Origin: Amycolatopsis rifamycinica
Lineage (GTDB): Bacteria > Actinomycetota > Actinomycetes > Mycobacteriales > Pseudonocardiaceae
Assembly (NCBI RefSeq): GCF_000695625.1
Contig: NZ_JMQI01000062.1
Coordinates: 1 to 64,000, forward strand
Direction of reading: 5' to 3'
Length of the DNA stretch: 64,000 bases
The stretch's first letter is position 1, and the number at the start of each line of letters is the position of its first letter. A program made the translations under genes and the position numbers. The notes beneath the pieces are model-generated. The model was not told where the DNA came from and did not search any database. It worked only from the letters and a program-made list of their open reading frames with translations. Positions 8,905-17,733 of the stretch are shown here, piece by piece.

Positions 8905-9573
8905 ATGATCCGCTGGGCGACGTTCGACTGCTTCGGCACGCTGGTGGACTGGCGCCACGGCATCGCCACCGGGCTCGAGCTGCTGTTCCCGGGCCGCGGC
9001 GCGCAGCTGCTGGAGGTCTACCACGGGATCGAGCCGCAGGTGCAGGCCGAGGTGCCGGTGCGGCGCTACCGCGAGGTGCTCGCCGAGTCCGTGCGCCGCA
9101 CCGCGGCCGAAGCCGGGCTGGAGCTGGTGGCGGACGACGCGTCCGTGCTCGGCACCGGGCTGCCGTACTGGCCGGTGTTCCCGGACACCCGGCCCGCGCT
9201 GGCCGCGCTGCGGGAAGCGGGCTGGCGGCTCGCCCTGCTGACCAACTGCGACCGCGACCTCATCGGGGAGACCCAGCGGCGGCTCGCGGTGCCGATCGAC
9301 GCGGTCGTGACCGCGGAGGACGTCGGCGAGTACAAGCCCGGGCACGGGCACTTCCGGCGGTTCGCCGCGTCCTTCGACGCGACCGCCGGGAACTGGGTGC
9401 ACGTGGCGCAGAGCCACTTCCACGACATGGTGCCCGCCCAGGCGCTGGGCATCCCGCGCGTGTGGGTCAACCGGCACGCAGGCCCGCAGGACCCGGCGGT
9501 GGCGGACGCGGTCCTGCCGGACCTGAACGGCCTGGCCGAGACGGTCGAGCGGGTGCACGCCGCGGCCCGCTGA
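8905..9573 (+). CDS. HAD-IA hydrolase, haloacid dehalogenase type II-like
   Basis: This 222-residue HAD-superfamily hydrolase has the nucleophile motif FDCFGTLVDW near the N terminus, the motif II-like segment LLTNCDRD, the lysine motif EYKPGHG, and a late acidic/His segment (HVAQSHFHDM). The pattern resembles (S)-2-haloacid dehalogenase-like HAD-IA proteins rather than sugar phosphatases, but the physiological substrate is unknown. I chose the ATG at 8905, preceded by AGGA at 8897-8900; an in-frame ATG at 8866 is possible. The stop lies 6 bp from the end of the small convergent gene at 9580. Confidence 0.85.
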   Translation: MIRWATFDCFGTLVDWRHGIATGLELLFPGRGAQLLEVYHGIEPQVQAEVPVRRYREVLAESVRRTAAEAGLELVADDASVLGTGLPYWPVFPDTRPALAALREAGWRLALLTNCDRDLIGETQRRLAVPIDAVVTAEDVGEYKPGHGHFRRFAASFDATAGNWVHVAQSHFHDMVPAQALGIPRVWVNRHAGPQDPAVADAVLPDLNGLAETVERVHAAAR

Positions 9574-9579
9574 CCGCCC

Positions 9580-9741
9580 TCACGGGTGGCGCACCCCGGC
9601 CCGGCGGGGCGGGAACAACGCGGTCCACAGCGTCTTCCACGGCGCCGAAGGCGGCCGCTCCCGCAGCGCCGGGACCGGGCGGGGCCCGGCCCGGTAGTCC
9701 ATCTCCACCCGCACCCAGTCGTGGATCCAGTCACCTCGCAC
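9580..9741 (-). CDS. Small hypothetical protein (53 aa)
   Basis: This short gene encodes a 53-residue Arg/Pro/Trp-rich protein starting VRGDWIHDWVRVEMDYRAG. The case for a real gene is a GTG start at 9741 with an AGGAG ribosome site 5 nt upstream, and good actinomycete codon bias. No known domain, signal or membrane segment is visible. It is convergent with the HAD gene. I do not recognise the family. Confidence 0.55.
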   Translation of the reverse strand: MRGDWIHDWVRVEMDYRAGPRPVPALRERPPSAPWKTLWTALFPPRRAGVRHP

Positions 9742-9850
9742 GGCGGCTCCTTTCGTCGTGGAGCCGACGATCGTCCTGAGGGCCCGGCGACCGCATCGGG
9801 TGATCACGCAGTCCGGCGACGGCGGACCCCTTACCCGCTATCGTGGCCGA

Positions 9851-10171
9851 GTGGCCACGACGACGTTCCTGTTCGTGCCCGGCGACCGGCCCGAGCGCTT
9901 CGCCAAGGCGGCGGCCGGCGTGGTGGTTCTCGATCTCGAGGACGCGGTCGCCGCCGAGGCCGAGGACTCCGCGCGCGCCGGGCTGGTGGCCGCGCGGGCC
10001 GTGCCGGTCATGGTGCCGAAGGCCGAGACCGCCGGCGTGCTGTCCGGGTTCCGCGAGGTGGTCGCCTTCGTCGAGACCGCGCGCGGGATGGAAGCCGCCG
10101 GCGAGCCGGGTGGGGTGCCGTCGGTGCGGCGGGGGTCCGCGCCAGGGCCCGGCACATCCTGGGGGGAGTGA
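9851..10171 (+). pseudogene. Truncated HpcH/HpaI (CitE-like) lyase remnant
   Basis: The start matches CitE-like lyases (FLFVPGDRPERFAKAA and VVLDLEDAVAAEAED). The text then jumps directly to PVMVPKAETAGV, skipping the strand and substrate-binding segment that normally separates these motifs, and ends soon after FVETARGMEAA in a low-complexity tail. About 106 codons remain of a family usually near 270. An internal deletion plus loss of the C-terminal half makes catalysis unlikely. The GNAT gene begins 3 bp after its stop. CitE-like lyases often pair with class III CoA-transferases like the one at 10609, so this may be a relic of such a pathway. Confidence 0.75.
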
Positions 10172-10174
10172 ACC

Positions 10175-10624
10175 GTGGAGCACCGGATCGAGCTGCGGCG
10201 GCTCCGGCCGGGCGACGCCGAATTCTGCTTCCGGCTGCACCGGCGCGCGCTCGGCGAGTACGTCGCCGCGATCTGGGGCTGGGACGAGCCGGCGCAACGC
10301 GCCTACCACGAGAAGAACTTCGACACGGCGCACACGCGGGTGATCACCGTCGACGGTCACGACGCCGGCGCGCTGACCGTCCTCGACGGCGGCACGGAGA
10401 TCGTCCTCGGCCTGATCGAACTCGACCCGGAGTACCAGGGCCGCGGCATCGGCGGCCACGTCGTCCGGACCCTCGTCGCCGACGCGGCGTCACACGGCCG
10501 GGACGTCGTGCTCGAAGTCCTCGACGTCAACACGCGGGCGAAGGCGTTCTACGAGCGGCTGGGCTTCGTCGAGACCGGCCGTCCGGGCGAGCACAAGATC
10601 GCTCTGCGCTACAGCGCGCCCTGA
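10175..10624 (+). CDS. GNAT family N-acetyltransferase
   Basis: This 149-residue acetyltransferase has the acetyl-CoA pyrophosphate-binding motif A as LDPEYQGRGIGGHVV, followed by the VLDVNTRAKAFYERLGF segment of motif B. It transfers an acetyl group from acetyl-CoA to an unknown amine or small molecule. The GTG start at 10175 has a G-rich ribosome site (GGGGGGAG) about 6 nt upstream. The gene follows the CitE remnant directly, and its 3' end overlaps the convergent CoA-transferase gene by 16 bp. Confidence 0.88.
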   Translation: MEHRIELRRLRPGDAEFCFRLHRRALGEYVAAIWGWDEPAQRAYHEKNFDTAHTRVITVDGHDAGALTVLDGGTEIVLGLIELDPEYQGRGIGGHVVRTLVADAASHGRDVVLEVLDVNTRAKAFYERLGFVETGRPGEHKIALRYSAP

Positions 10625-11784
10625 TGCCGCAAGGCTTCGGCGTCGAGACCGAATTCCGTCAGTACCGCGTCGGTGTGCTCGCCGAGTTCCGGCACGGGGT
10701 CCATGCGCGGCGGGCGGCCCGGGACCGTGATCGGCGGCAGCGTGGCGCGGATCGGCCCGGCGGGTGTGGCGACGTCCGCGAACCGGTTCCGGGCGGTGAG
10801 CTGCGGGTGGGCGAGGACGTCCGGCAGGTCGCGGCGGCGGGCGTGCGCGATGCGGCCCGCCGTCAGCCGGGCCTCCAGCTCGGGGCCGGTGAGCGTGGCG
10901 AAGATCGCGTCGATCTCGCCTTCCAGCGCCGCGCGGTTCACCACGCGGGCGCTGCCCGTGGCGAACCGGGGGTCGGTGACCCAGTCCGGCCGGGCGACCG
11001 CGTGTTCGCAGAACGCCGCCCACTCGCCGTCGTTCTGCACCGCCAGGACCACCTCGGTCCCGTCGCCCGCGGCGAAGGTGCCGTAGGGCGCGATCGCGGC
11101 GTGGCTGGTGCCCGTCCGCGGCGGCGGTGTCCCGCCGTAACCGGCGTAGTAGAGCGGGAAACCCATCCACTCGACGAGCGAGTCGAACAGGCTGACCTCC
11201 AGTTCGGTGCCCTCCCCGGTGCGCTCGCGATCGTAGAGCGCGGACAGGATGCCGGAGAACGCGTACATCCCGGCTCCGATGTCCGCGGCCGGGATCCCGC
11301 TCTTGGCCGGCTCCGCCGCCGACCCGGTCACCGATACCAGCCCGGCTTCGGACTGGATGAGCAGGTCGTAGGCCTTGGCGTCGCGGTAGGGCCCGGTCGA
11401 GCCGTAGCCCGACACCGAGCAGGTGATCAGCCGCGGCCGGGTGGCGCGCACGGCGGCCGCGCCCAGCCCGAGCCGCTCCGCGACGCCGGGCGCGAAGTTC
11501 TGCACGAACACGTCGGCGCGGTCCAGCAGCGCGGCCATCACGCCGGCCGCGGCGTCGCTCTTGAGGTCGAGCGTGACGCTCTCCTTCGACCGGTTCAGCC
11601 AGACGAAGTGACTGGACAGGCCGTGCACGGTTTCGTCGTAGGCGCGGGCGAAATCGCCGCTGCCCGGCCGCTCGATCTTGAGCACCCGGGCCCCGAGGTC
11701 GGCGAGGTGCCGGGTGGCCAGCGGCGCGGCGACCGCCTGTTCGCACGACACGACGGTGACGCCGTCCAGCGGCAAGGAGCGCAT
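10609..11784 (-). CDS. Class III CoA-transferase (CaiB/BaiF family)
   Basis: This 391-residue protein matches the family III acyl-CoA transferases across its length. The N-terminal block has the usual ADLGARVLKIERPG and NRSKESVTLDLKS features. Asp140 in KAYDLLIQ aligns with the catalytic aspartate that carries the glutamyl/aspartyl-CoA anhydride in formyl-CoA transferase. It moves CoA between carboxylic acids. It lies 22 bp downstream of the LacI regulator on the same strand and is probably co-transcribed with it, so the regulated pathway may include a CoA-activation step. Confidence 0.9.
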   Translation of the reverse strand: MRSLPLDGVTVVSCEQAVAAPLATRHLADLGARVLKIERPGSGDFARAYDETVHGLSSHFVWLNRSKESVTLDLKSDAAAGVMAALLDRADVFVQNFAPGVAERLGLGAAAVRATRPRLITCSVSGYGSTGPYRDAKAYDLLIQSEAGLVSVTGSAAEPAKSGIPAADIGAGMYAFSGILSALYDRERTGEGTELEVSLFDSLVEWMGFPLYYAGYGGTPPPRTGTSHAAIAPYGTFAAGDGTEVVLAVQNDGEWAAFCEHAVARPDWVTDPRFATGSARVVNRAALEGEIDAIFATLTGPELEARLTAGRIAHARRRDLPDVLAHPQLTARNRFADVATPAGPIRATLPPITVPGRPPRMDPVPELGEHTDAVLTEFGLDAEALRHQGAL

Positions 11785-11806
11785 GGCCGCATCCTGCCAC
11801 CCGGAG

Positions 11807-12856
11807 TCAGCCGGGCAGGGTGGAGCCGCGGGCGACGAGCTTGGCGTGCAGTTCGACGTGGTGGGGACGGCGGGGCCGGCCGCCGTCCGCGATGCGGTCG
11901 AGCAGCTGGCGGCCGGCGCGGGTGCCGAGCTCGTAGGTCGGCTGCTCGACGACCGTCAGCTCCGGCCGGACGAGGGTGGTCCACGGCTCGTCGTCGAAGC
12001 CGATGAGCGACAGTTCGCCGGGCATCCGCAGGCCGCGGTCCTGGACCGCCCGGTAGGCACCCGTGGCGAGCACGTTGTCGGTGCACAGCAGCGCCGTCGG
12101 GGGGGCCGCGTGGGCCAGCAGCCGCATCGTGGCGTCGTAGGCCGATCCACGGTCGTAGCGGGCCACCCCGACCAGGTCCTCGTCCGGCTCGATGCCGGCT
12201 GCGCGGAGTGCCTCGAAGTAGCCGCGCAGCCGGACGGCGCTGGGGAACAGGCCCCGCTTGCGGGAGCCCGAGACCAGCGAGACCGCCTCCGTGATCACGC
12301 CGATCCGCCGGTGGCCCAGCTCCAGCAGGTGCGCGACGGCTTCGGTGGCGGCGTGCTCGTTGTCGATCGTCACGGTGTCGGCCTCCGGGACGCCGCGCAC
12401 CAGCCGGTCGATCAGCACGACCGGCACCCCCGCGCCGATCGCCTGCTTCAGGTGCGCGCCTTCGCCGGGCTGCGCGGCGGCGACGATCACCCCGTCCACC
12501 CGCTTCTCCGACATCACCGTGATCGCGCGCCGCTCGGCGTCGAGGTCGCCGCCGGTGTTGGCCAGCAGCACCTCGAACCCGGCCGGGTGGGTGACGTCGG
12601 TGATGCCGCTCAGCGCGGTGGCGAAGAAGGGGTTGGCGACGTCGGTGACCACCACGCCGATCGTCTGCGTGCTGCCGGTGATCATGCTGCGCGCCAGCCC
12701 GTTCGTGCGGTAGCCGAGCTCCGCCGCGGCGGCCAGGACGCGCTCGCGGGTGCGCGCGCTGACCTGCCCGTACCCGCCGAGCGCGCGCCCGGCGGTCGCC
12801 GTGGCCACCCCGGCCGCGCGGGCCACGTCGATCAGTGAGGGTCCGTTCCCCGTCAC
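11807..12856 (-). CDS. LacI family transcriptional regulator
   Basis: This 349-residue LacI/GalR repressor has an N-terminal HTH (SLIDVARAAGVATATAGRAL, about residues 5-30) with a hinge helix ending near residue 60, then a periplasmic-binding-like ligand domain with VVTDVANPFF and VDGVIVAAAQ. The start is the GTG at 12856, with GGAGG 6 nt upstream; an open extension to 12943 lacks a ribosome site. It faces the hydantoinase operon, and two related 14-bp palindromes lie in the gap. It is the probable repressor of both arms. The inducer is unknown. Confidence 0.93.
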   Translation of the reverse strand: MTGNGPSLIDVARAAGVATATAGRALGGYGQVSARTRERVLAAAAELGYRTNGLARSMITGSTQTIGVVVTDVANPFFATALSGITDVTHPAGFEVLLANTGGDLDAERRAITVMSEKRVDGVIVAAAQPGEGAHLKQAIGAGVPVVLIDRLVRGVPEADTVTIDNEHAATEAVAHLLELGHRRIGVITEAVSLVSGSRKRGLFPSAVRLRGYFEALRAAGIEPDEDLVGVARYDRGSAYDATMRLLAHAAPPTALLCTDNVLATGAYRAVQDRGLRMPGELSLIGFDDEPWTTLVRPELTVVEQPTYELGTRAGRQLLDRIADGGRPRRPHHVELHAKLVARGSTLPG

Positions 12857-12918
12857 GTACGGCCTCCCAGCTCCACAGCCCTTTTCCGGCGATGTCCTTG
12901 ACTCAGGGTACTCCGCCC

Positions 12919-12958
12919 TGAGAACCTTCTCACCGATCGGCAACTGAGAAGGTTCTCA
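12919..12958. promoter_or_regulatory. Twin LacI-type operators
   Basis: TGAGAACCTTCTCA at 12919-12932 and TGAGAAGGTTCTCA at 12945-12958 are exact reverse complements of each other, with TGAGAA/TTCTCA arms. Their centres are 26 bp apart. A further dyad, CTCAGGG-N7-CCCTGAG, overlaps at 12902-12922. They sit between the LacI gene and hyuA and are probably its operators. Confidence 0.72.
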
Positions 12959-12980
12959 TTCGACTGGCGAGGTCCGGCAC

Positions 12981-15038
12981 ATGACACTTCGGATCGGCGT
13001 CGACACCGGTGGCACGTTCACCGATGTCTGCGCCCTCGACGAGCAGACCGGCAGGCTTCACGTCCGCAAGGTCTCCAGCACGCCCGACGACCCGGGCCGG
13101 GCGATCGTGACCGGGGTGTCACGCCTGCTCGACGAACTCGGCGGCCGGGGGCTCGGCGAGGTCTCCTACTTCGCGCACGGCACCACGGTCGGCACCAACG
13201 CGCTGCTGACCCACCGCGGCGCGCGGACCGGGCTGCTGACCACCGCGGGGTTCCGCGACCTGCTGGAGCTCGGCCGCGGGCGGCGGCCGTCGCTCTACGA
13301 CCTGCAGGCCGACAAGCCCGCCCCGCTGGTGCCCCGCGACCTGCGGCTCGACGTCGACGAGCGCGTCCGGCACGACGGCCGGATCGAGAAGCCGATCGAC
13401 CCCGTCCAGGTCCGCGCGCTCGCCCGGCAGCTGCGGGACCAGCGGGTCGAGGCGGTCGCGGTCTGCCTGCTCTACAGCTTCGTGCACCCCGAACACGAGC
13501 AGCTCGTCGCCGGGATCCTGGCCGAGGAGCTGCCAGGCGTGCACGTGTCGGTGTCCTCGGCGGTGCTGCCGGAGTTCCGGGAGTACGAACGGCTGTCCAC
13601 CGTGGTGATCAACGCCTACCTCGGGCCGGTGGTCTCCCGGTACCTCGCGCGCCTGCGCGGCACGCTGGCCGAGCGCGGGCTGACCGCGACCCCGCACGTC
13701 ACCCAGTCCAACGGCGGCATCATCCCCTTCGAGGCGGCCGAGCGGATGCCCTCGCGCATGGTCCTGTCCGGTCCCAGCACCGGGGTGGTCGGCGCGGCGG
13801 AGATCGCCCGCGCCGCGGGCTACCCGGACATCATCACCTTCGACGTCGGCGGCACCTCCTCGGACGTCTCGCTGGTGCGCGACGGCGTCCCGAAGGTCGC
13901 CAACGGCACCGAAATCGACGGCCGGCCGGTGCGGGCGCCGATGCTCGACATCCACACCGTCGGCGCCGGCGGCGGGTCGATCGCCTGGATCGACGCCGGC
14001 GGCGCGCTGAAGGTCGGCCCGGGCAGCGCCGGCGCGGACCCCGGTCCGGCCTGCTACGGCCGCGGCACCGAGCCGACGGTCACCGACGCGAACGTCGTGC
14101 TGCGCGTGCTGAACCCGGAGTACCTGCTGGACGGGCAGATGAAGATCGACGCCGGGGCCGCCGCCCGCGCGGTGTCCACCGTGGCCGATCCGCTCGGCAT
14201 GGACGTGCTCGACGCGGCCCAGGGCATCATCCGGGTGATCACCGCCAACATGGCGCGCGCGATCCGCGTCATCTCGGTGCAGCGCGGCTACGACCCGCGC
14301 GAATACGTGCTGGTGCCGTTCGGTGGCGCCGGGCCGCTGCACGCGGTGCGGCTGGCCAAGGAACTCGGGATGCGCACGGTGCTGGTCCCGGAAACCCCGG
14401 GCGCGCAGTGCGCCGCGGGGCTGCTGATGACCGACATCCGGGCGGACTTCGTGCGGACCCGTATGACGAGCCTGGCCGGGGACGAGCGCGAGCGCGACGT
14501 CGCGGACGTGTTCGCGGAACTGGCGGAGCAGGCCGAGGCGTGGCTGGCCGAGGAGAACGTCCCGCCGGAGCGCCGCCGCCTCGAGCGATGGGCGGAGATG
14601 CGGTACGCGGGCCAGAACTACGAGCTGCCCGTCCAGGTGCCCGACGGCCGGGTGAGCGCGGCAACCGTCGCACAGCTGGCCAAGCTGTTCGCCGCCGAGC
14701 ACGAGCGCATGTACGGCTACTCCGCGGACGAAGAGGCGGTGCAGATCGTCACCTTCCGGCTCCGCGCGATCGGCGAGGTCGCGCGGGCGGAGCTGCACCG
14801 GGCGCCGCTCGGCGCCGCCGACCCCGCCGCGGCCGTGCGCACCACCCGAGAGGTTTACCTCCCGGAAAGCGGCGGGTTCACGCCGTGCCCGGTCTACGAC
14901 CGCACCCGGCTGGAGCCGGGGCACCGCGTCGAAGGCCCCGCGGTGATCGAGCAGATGGACACGACCACCCTGCTGCTGCCCGGCGACGTCGCCACCGTCG
15001 ACGGCCTGCGCAACCTCGTGGTGGCGGTGGGCCGATGA
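12981..15038 (+). CDS. hyuA: Hydantoinase/oxoprolinase family subunit A
   Basis: This 685-residue protein is the A subunit of an ATP-dependent hydantoinase/5-oxoprolinase-type amidohydrolase. It has the actin-like ATPase phosphate motifs GVDTGGTFTDV at the N terminus and FDVGGTSSDVSLV near residue 292, plus the conserved HTVGAGGGSIAW and GPGSAGADPGPACYG blocks. These enzymes use ATP to open cyclic amides such as 5-oxoproline or N-methylhydantoins, or (acetone carboxylase relatives) to activate carbonyls. The substrate is not readable here. It is the first gene of the operon facing the LacI regulator and is followed immediately by subunit B. Confidence 0.93.
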   Translation: MTLRIGVDTGGTFTDVCALDEQTGRLHVRKVSSTPDDPGRAIVTGVSRLLDELGGRGLGEVSYFAHGTTVGTNALLTHRGARTGLLTTAGFRDLLELGRGRRPSLYDLQADKPAPLVPRDLRLDVDERVRHDGRIEKPIDPVQVRALARQLRDQRVEAVAVCLLYSFVHPEHEQLVAGILAEELPGVHVSVSSAVLPEFREYERLSTVVINAYLGPVVSRYLARLRGTLAERGLTATPHVTQSNGGIIPFEAAERMPSRMVLSGPSTGVVGAAEIARAAGYPDIITFDVGGTSSDVSLVRDGVPKVANGTEIDGRPVRAPMLDIHTVGAGGGSIAWIDAGGALKVGPGSAGADPGPACYGRGTEPTVTDANVVLRVLNPEYLLDGQMKIDAGAAARAVSTVADPLGMDVLDAAQGIIRVITANMARAIRVISVQRGYDPREYVLVPFGGAGPLHAVRLAKELGMRTVLVPETPGAQCAAGLLMTDIRADFVRTRMTSLAGDERERDVADVFAELAEQAEAWLAEENVPPERRRLERWAEMRYAGQNYELPVQVPDGRVSAATVAQLAKLFAAEHERMYGYSADEEAVQIVTFRLRAIGEVARAELHRAPLGAADPAAAVRTTREVYLPESGGFTPCPVYDRTRLEPGHRVEGPAVIEQMDTTTLLLPGDVATVDGLRNLVVAVGR

Positions 15039-15052
15039 ACGAGGAGACGCAG

Positions 15053-16687
15053 ATGACGCAGGACCCCGTGCTGGTCGAGGTGCTCGGCTCCGCCTTGTCC
15101 TCCATCGTGGAGGAGATGGGCGAGACGCTGGTGCGCGCGGCCTACTCGACGAACATCAAGGAACGCCGCGACTGCACGGCGTCGGTCTTCGACGCCGCGG
15201 GCCGGATGCTCGCGCAGGACGAAGGCGGCTCGCCGCTGCACCTGGGCTCGCTGATGGGCATCGTCGACGAGATCACCCGGCGGTACCCGGCCGGGTCGAT
15301 CGACGAGGGCGACACCTTCATCGGCAACGACCCGTTCACGGGCGGCGGTTCGCACCTGCCGGACATCGTGCTGGTCTCACCCGTGTTCCTCGACGGCGAG
15401 ATCACCGCGTGGGTCGCCAACCTGGCCCACCACGCCGACTTCGGCGACCGCGGCCACGCGCACATCTTCCAGGAGGGGCTGCGCATCCCGCCGGTGCGGC
15501 TGATCCGCCGCGGCGAGCTGCAGCAGGACCTGTTCGAGCTGATCCTGCTCAACTGCCAGGTCCCGCACGAGCGGCGGGCCGACCTGCGGGCGCAGATCGC
15601 GGCGAACCGCCTCGCGGTCACCCGGTACACCGAGCTGGCCGGGCGGTACGGCCGCCGGACGCTGGTGGCCGCGGGGGAGGCGCTGCTGGACTACACCGAG
15701 CGGCGGACCCGCGCGGCGATCGCGAAGGTGCCCGACGGGGTGTACGAGTTCACCGACCGCTTCGACTGCCCGGAACTCGACGAAGAACTCGGCCTCGGCG
15801 TGACGGTGACCGTCCGCGGCGACGAGATCGCTTTCGACTTCGCCGCCCCACCGCAGGTGCGGGCCAGCGTGAACGTCGTCTGGACGGCGCTGTACGCCGC
15901 CGTCTACTACTCGCTCAAGACGCTGGTGGACCCGGACATCATGGCCAACGCGGGCCTGCACCGGCCGGTGACGATCACCGCGCCCGAAGCGTCGGTGCTC
16001 AACTGCGCCGAACCCGCCGCCGTGAACGGGCGCAGTGAAACCTGCCAGCGGGTGGTCGACCTCATCCACGGCGCCCTGGCCGAGGCGGTGCCGGCCGCCG
16101 TGACCGCGGCGAGCAACGGCGCCAACACCGGCGTGCACTTCTCCGGCGTCGACGCCCGCACCGGGCGGTACTTCGTCTACCTGGAGACCATCGGCGGCGG
16201 CTGCGGCGCCCGGCTCGGCAAGGACGGCATGGACGGCGTCCAGGTGCACATGACCAACACGAGCAACCTGCCGGTGGAGGCGCTGGAGACCGAATACCCG
16301 CTGGTCGTCGAGGAGTACGCGCTCATCGACGGCTCCGGCGGCGACGGCCGCACCCGCGGCGGGATGGGCATCCGGCGCACAGTCCGCGTCGAGGACTCCG
16401 ACGTGCACTTCTGGCTCGACACCTCCCGGCAGCGCAGCCGGCCGTGGGGCCTGTTCGGCGGCGAGCCGGGGGCCTCGGCCGGGGTCGAGCTTTCCGAAGG
16501 AGCGCAACCCATCTCGCACGGCTACACCCGGCTGCAACCGGGCGATCGGGTGTCCGTCCTGACGGCGGGCGCGGGTGGCTACGGACCACCGTCCGAACGC
16601 GACCCGGAGCAGGTGCGCCGCGACGTCGCCGAAGGCCGGATCCCGGCCGAGCGCGTCCGCGAGAGCTACGGGGTGGAGCCGTCATGA
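15053..16687 (+). CDS. hyuB: Hydantoinase/oxoprolinase family subunit B
   Basis: This 544-residue protein is the B subunit that pairs with HyuA. Conserved family blocks include ERRDCTASVFDAAGRMLAQ near the N terminus, FIGNDPFTGGGSHLPD, and the late VEALETEYPLVVEEY and GGDGRTRGGMGIRR segments. I chose the ATG at 15053 because GAGGAG lies 6 nt upstream; an ATG at 15035 overlapping the hyuA stop is also in frame. The stop overlaps the start of the Gfo/Idh/MocA gene in an ATGA. Co-translation with HyuA fits a stable A/B complex in the cytoplasm. Confidence 0.92.
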   Translation: MTQDPVLVEVLGSALSSIVEEMGETLVRAAYSTNIKERRDCTASVFDAAGRMLAQDEGGSPLHLGSLMGIVDEITRRYPAGSIDEGDTFIGNDPFTGGGSHLPDIVLVSPVFLDGEITAWVANLAHHADFGDRGHAHIFQEGLRIPPVRLIRRGELQQDLFELILLNCQVPHERRADLRAQIAANRLAVTRYTELAGRYGRRTLVAAGEALLDYTERRTRAAIAKVPDGVYEFTDRFDCPELDEELGLGVTVTVRGDEIAFDFAAPPQVRASVNVVWTALYAAVYYSLKTLVDPDIMANAGLHRPVTITAPEASVLNCAEPAAVNGRSETCQRVVDLIHGALAEAVPAAVTAASNGANTGVHFSGVDARTGRYFVYLETIGGGCGARLGKDGMDGVQVHMTNTSNLPVEALETEYPLVVEEYALIDGSGGDGRTRGGMGIRRTVRVEDSDVHFWLDTSRQRSRPWGLFGGEPGASAGVELSEGAQPISHGYTRLQPGDRVSVLTAGAGGYGPPSERDPEQVRRDVAEGRIPAERVRESYGVEPS

Positions 16688-17733
16688 CCATCCGCACGGC
16701 GGTCCTCGGCTACGGCGTGTCGGGCCGGGTGTTCCACGCGCCGTTCCTCGACCACGACGACGGCTACTCGCTGGACTTCATCGTCACCGGCGACGCGCAG
16801 CGCGCGGCCCAGGCCGCCGCCGAACACCCGGGAGCCACCGTCCTGCCCGGCGCGGCTGACCTGTTCGCCCGCGCGTCCGACGTGGACCTCGTGGTCGTCG
16901 GGACACCGCCGTGGACCCACGACGAGCTGGCCACGACGGCGCTCGAGCGTGGCTTGCACGTCGTGGTGGACAAGCCGTTCGCGCCGACCGCCGCGCAGGC
17001 TGCCCTGCTGGTGGCCAGGGCGGAACGGGCCGGGCGGCAGCTGACGGTGTTCCAGAACCGGCGCTGGGACGGCGACTTCCGGACTCTGCGCGGGCTGGTG
17101 GACCGCGGCGCGCTGGGCGAGGTGCACACGTTCGAGTCGCGGTTCGAATGGTGGCAGCCCGGTGGGTTCCGCGGCTGGAAGGCGCGAGCCACCGTTGCCG
17201 AGGGCGGCGGCATCCTCTACGACCTGGGCAGTCACCTCGTCGACCAGGCCGTGGTGTTGTTCGGGCCGGTGGAGCGGGTCTGGGCCGACGTCGTGACGCG
17301 CGGGGACGCCGCGGCCGACGACGAGGCCCTGGTGGTGCTGACCCACGCGAACGGCACCCGGTCGAGGCTGTTCATGTCCGGGCTCGCCGCGCGGCCGGCG
17401 CCGCGGTTCCACGTCCTGGGCTCGGCGGCCGGGTACACGAAGTGGGGCCTGGATCCGCAGGAAGCGGCGCTGGTGGCGGGCGCCAAGCCGGGCGACGCGG
17501 GCTTCGGCCACGAGCCGCCGGAGAACCCGGGCACGCTCGGCGTGCCGGGGGACGCCCGGCCGGTCGAGCCGGAACCCGGGGACTACGGGCGGTTCTACCG
17601 GCTCCTCGACGCGGCGCTCGCGGGCACCGGGCCGCTCCCGGTGGACCCCGTCGACGCCGTGACCGTGCTCGAGCTCCTCGAGCGCGCCCACCAATCAGCC
17701 GACGAAGGACGAAAGGCGGAGTCGATCCGATGA
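16684..17733 (+). CDS. Gfo/Idh/MocA family oxidoreductase
   Basis: This 349-residue NAD(P)-dependent dehydrogenase has an N-terminal Rossmann fold (AVLGYGVSGRVFHAPF) and a VDKPFAPT motif, in which Asp replaces the Glu of the common EKP signature. The C-terminal domain shows GGGILYDLGSHLVDQ, matching the family active-site helix. Overall it is closest to the YvaA/YhhX type, which oxidises polyols or sugars. It is translationally coupled at both ends by ATGA overlaps with hyuB and the FAD oxidase gene, so it belongs to the LacI-controlled operon. Confidence 0.9.
   Translation: MTIRTAVLGYGVSGRVFHAPFLDHDDGYSLDFIVTGDAQRAAQAAAEHPGATVLPGAADLFARASDVDLVVVGTPPWTHDELATTALERGLHVVVDKPFAPTAAQAALLVARAERAGRQLTVFQNRRWDGDFRTLRGLVDRGALGEVHTFESRFEWWQPGGFRGWKARATVAEGGGILYDLGSHLVDQAVVLFGPVERVWADVVTRGDAAADDEALVVLTHANGTRSRLFMSGLAARPAPRFHVLGSAAGYTKWGLDPQEAALVAGAKPGDAGFGHEPPENPGTLGVPGDARPVEPEPGDYGRFYRLLDAALAGTGPLPVDPVDAVTVLELLERAHQSADEGRKAESIR

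Noticed and set aside
12857..12943. N-terminal extension of the LacI protein to 12943
   Set aside because: It would translate through an operator palindrome, lacks a ribosome site, and the GTG at 12856 has a good one.
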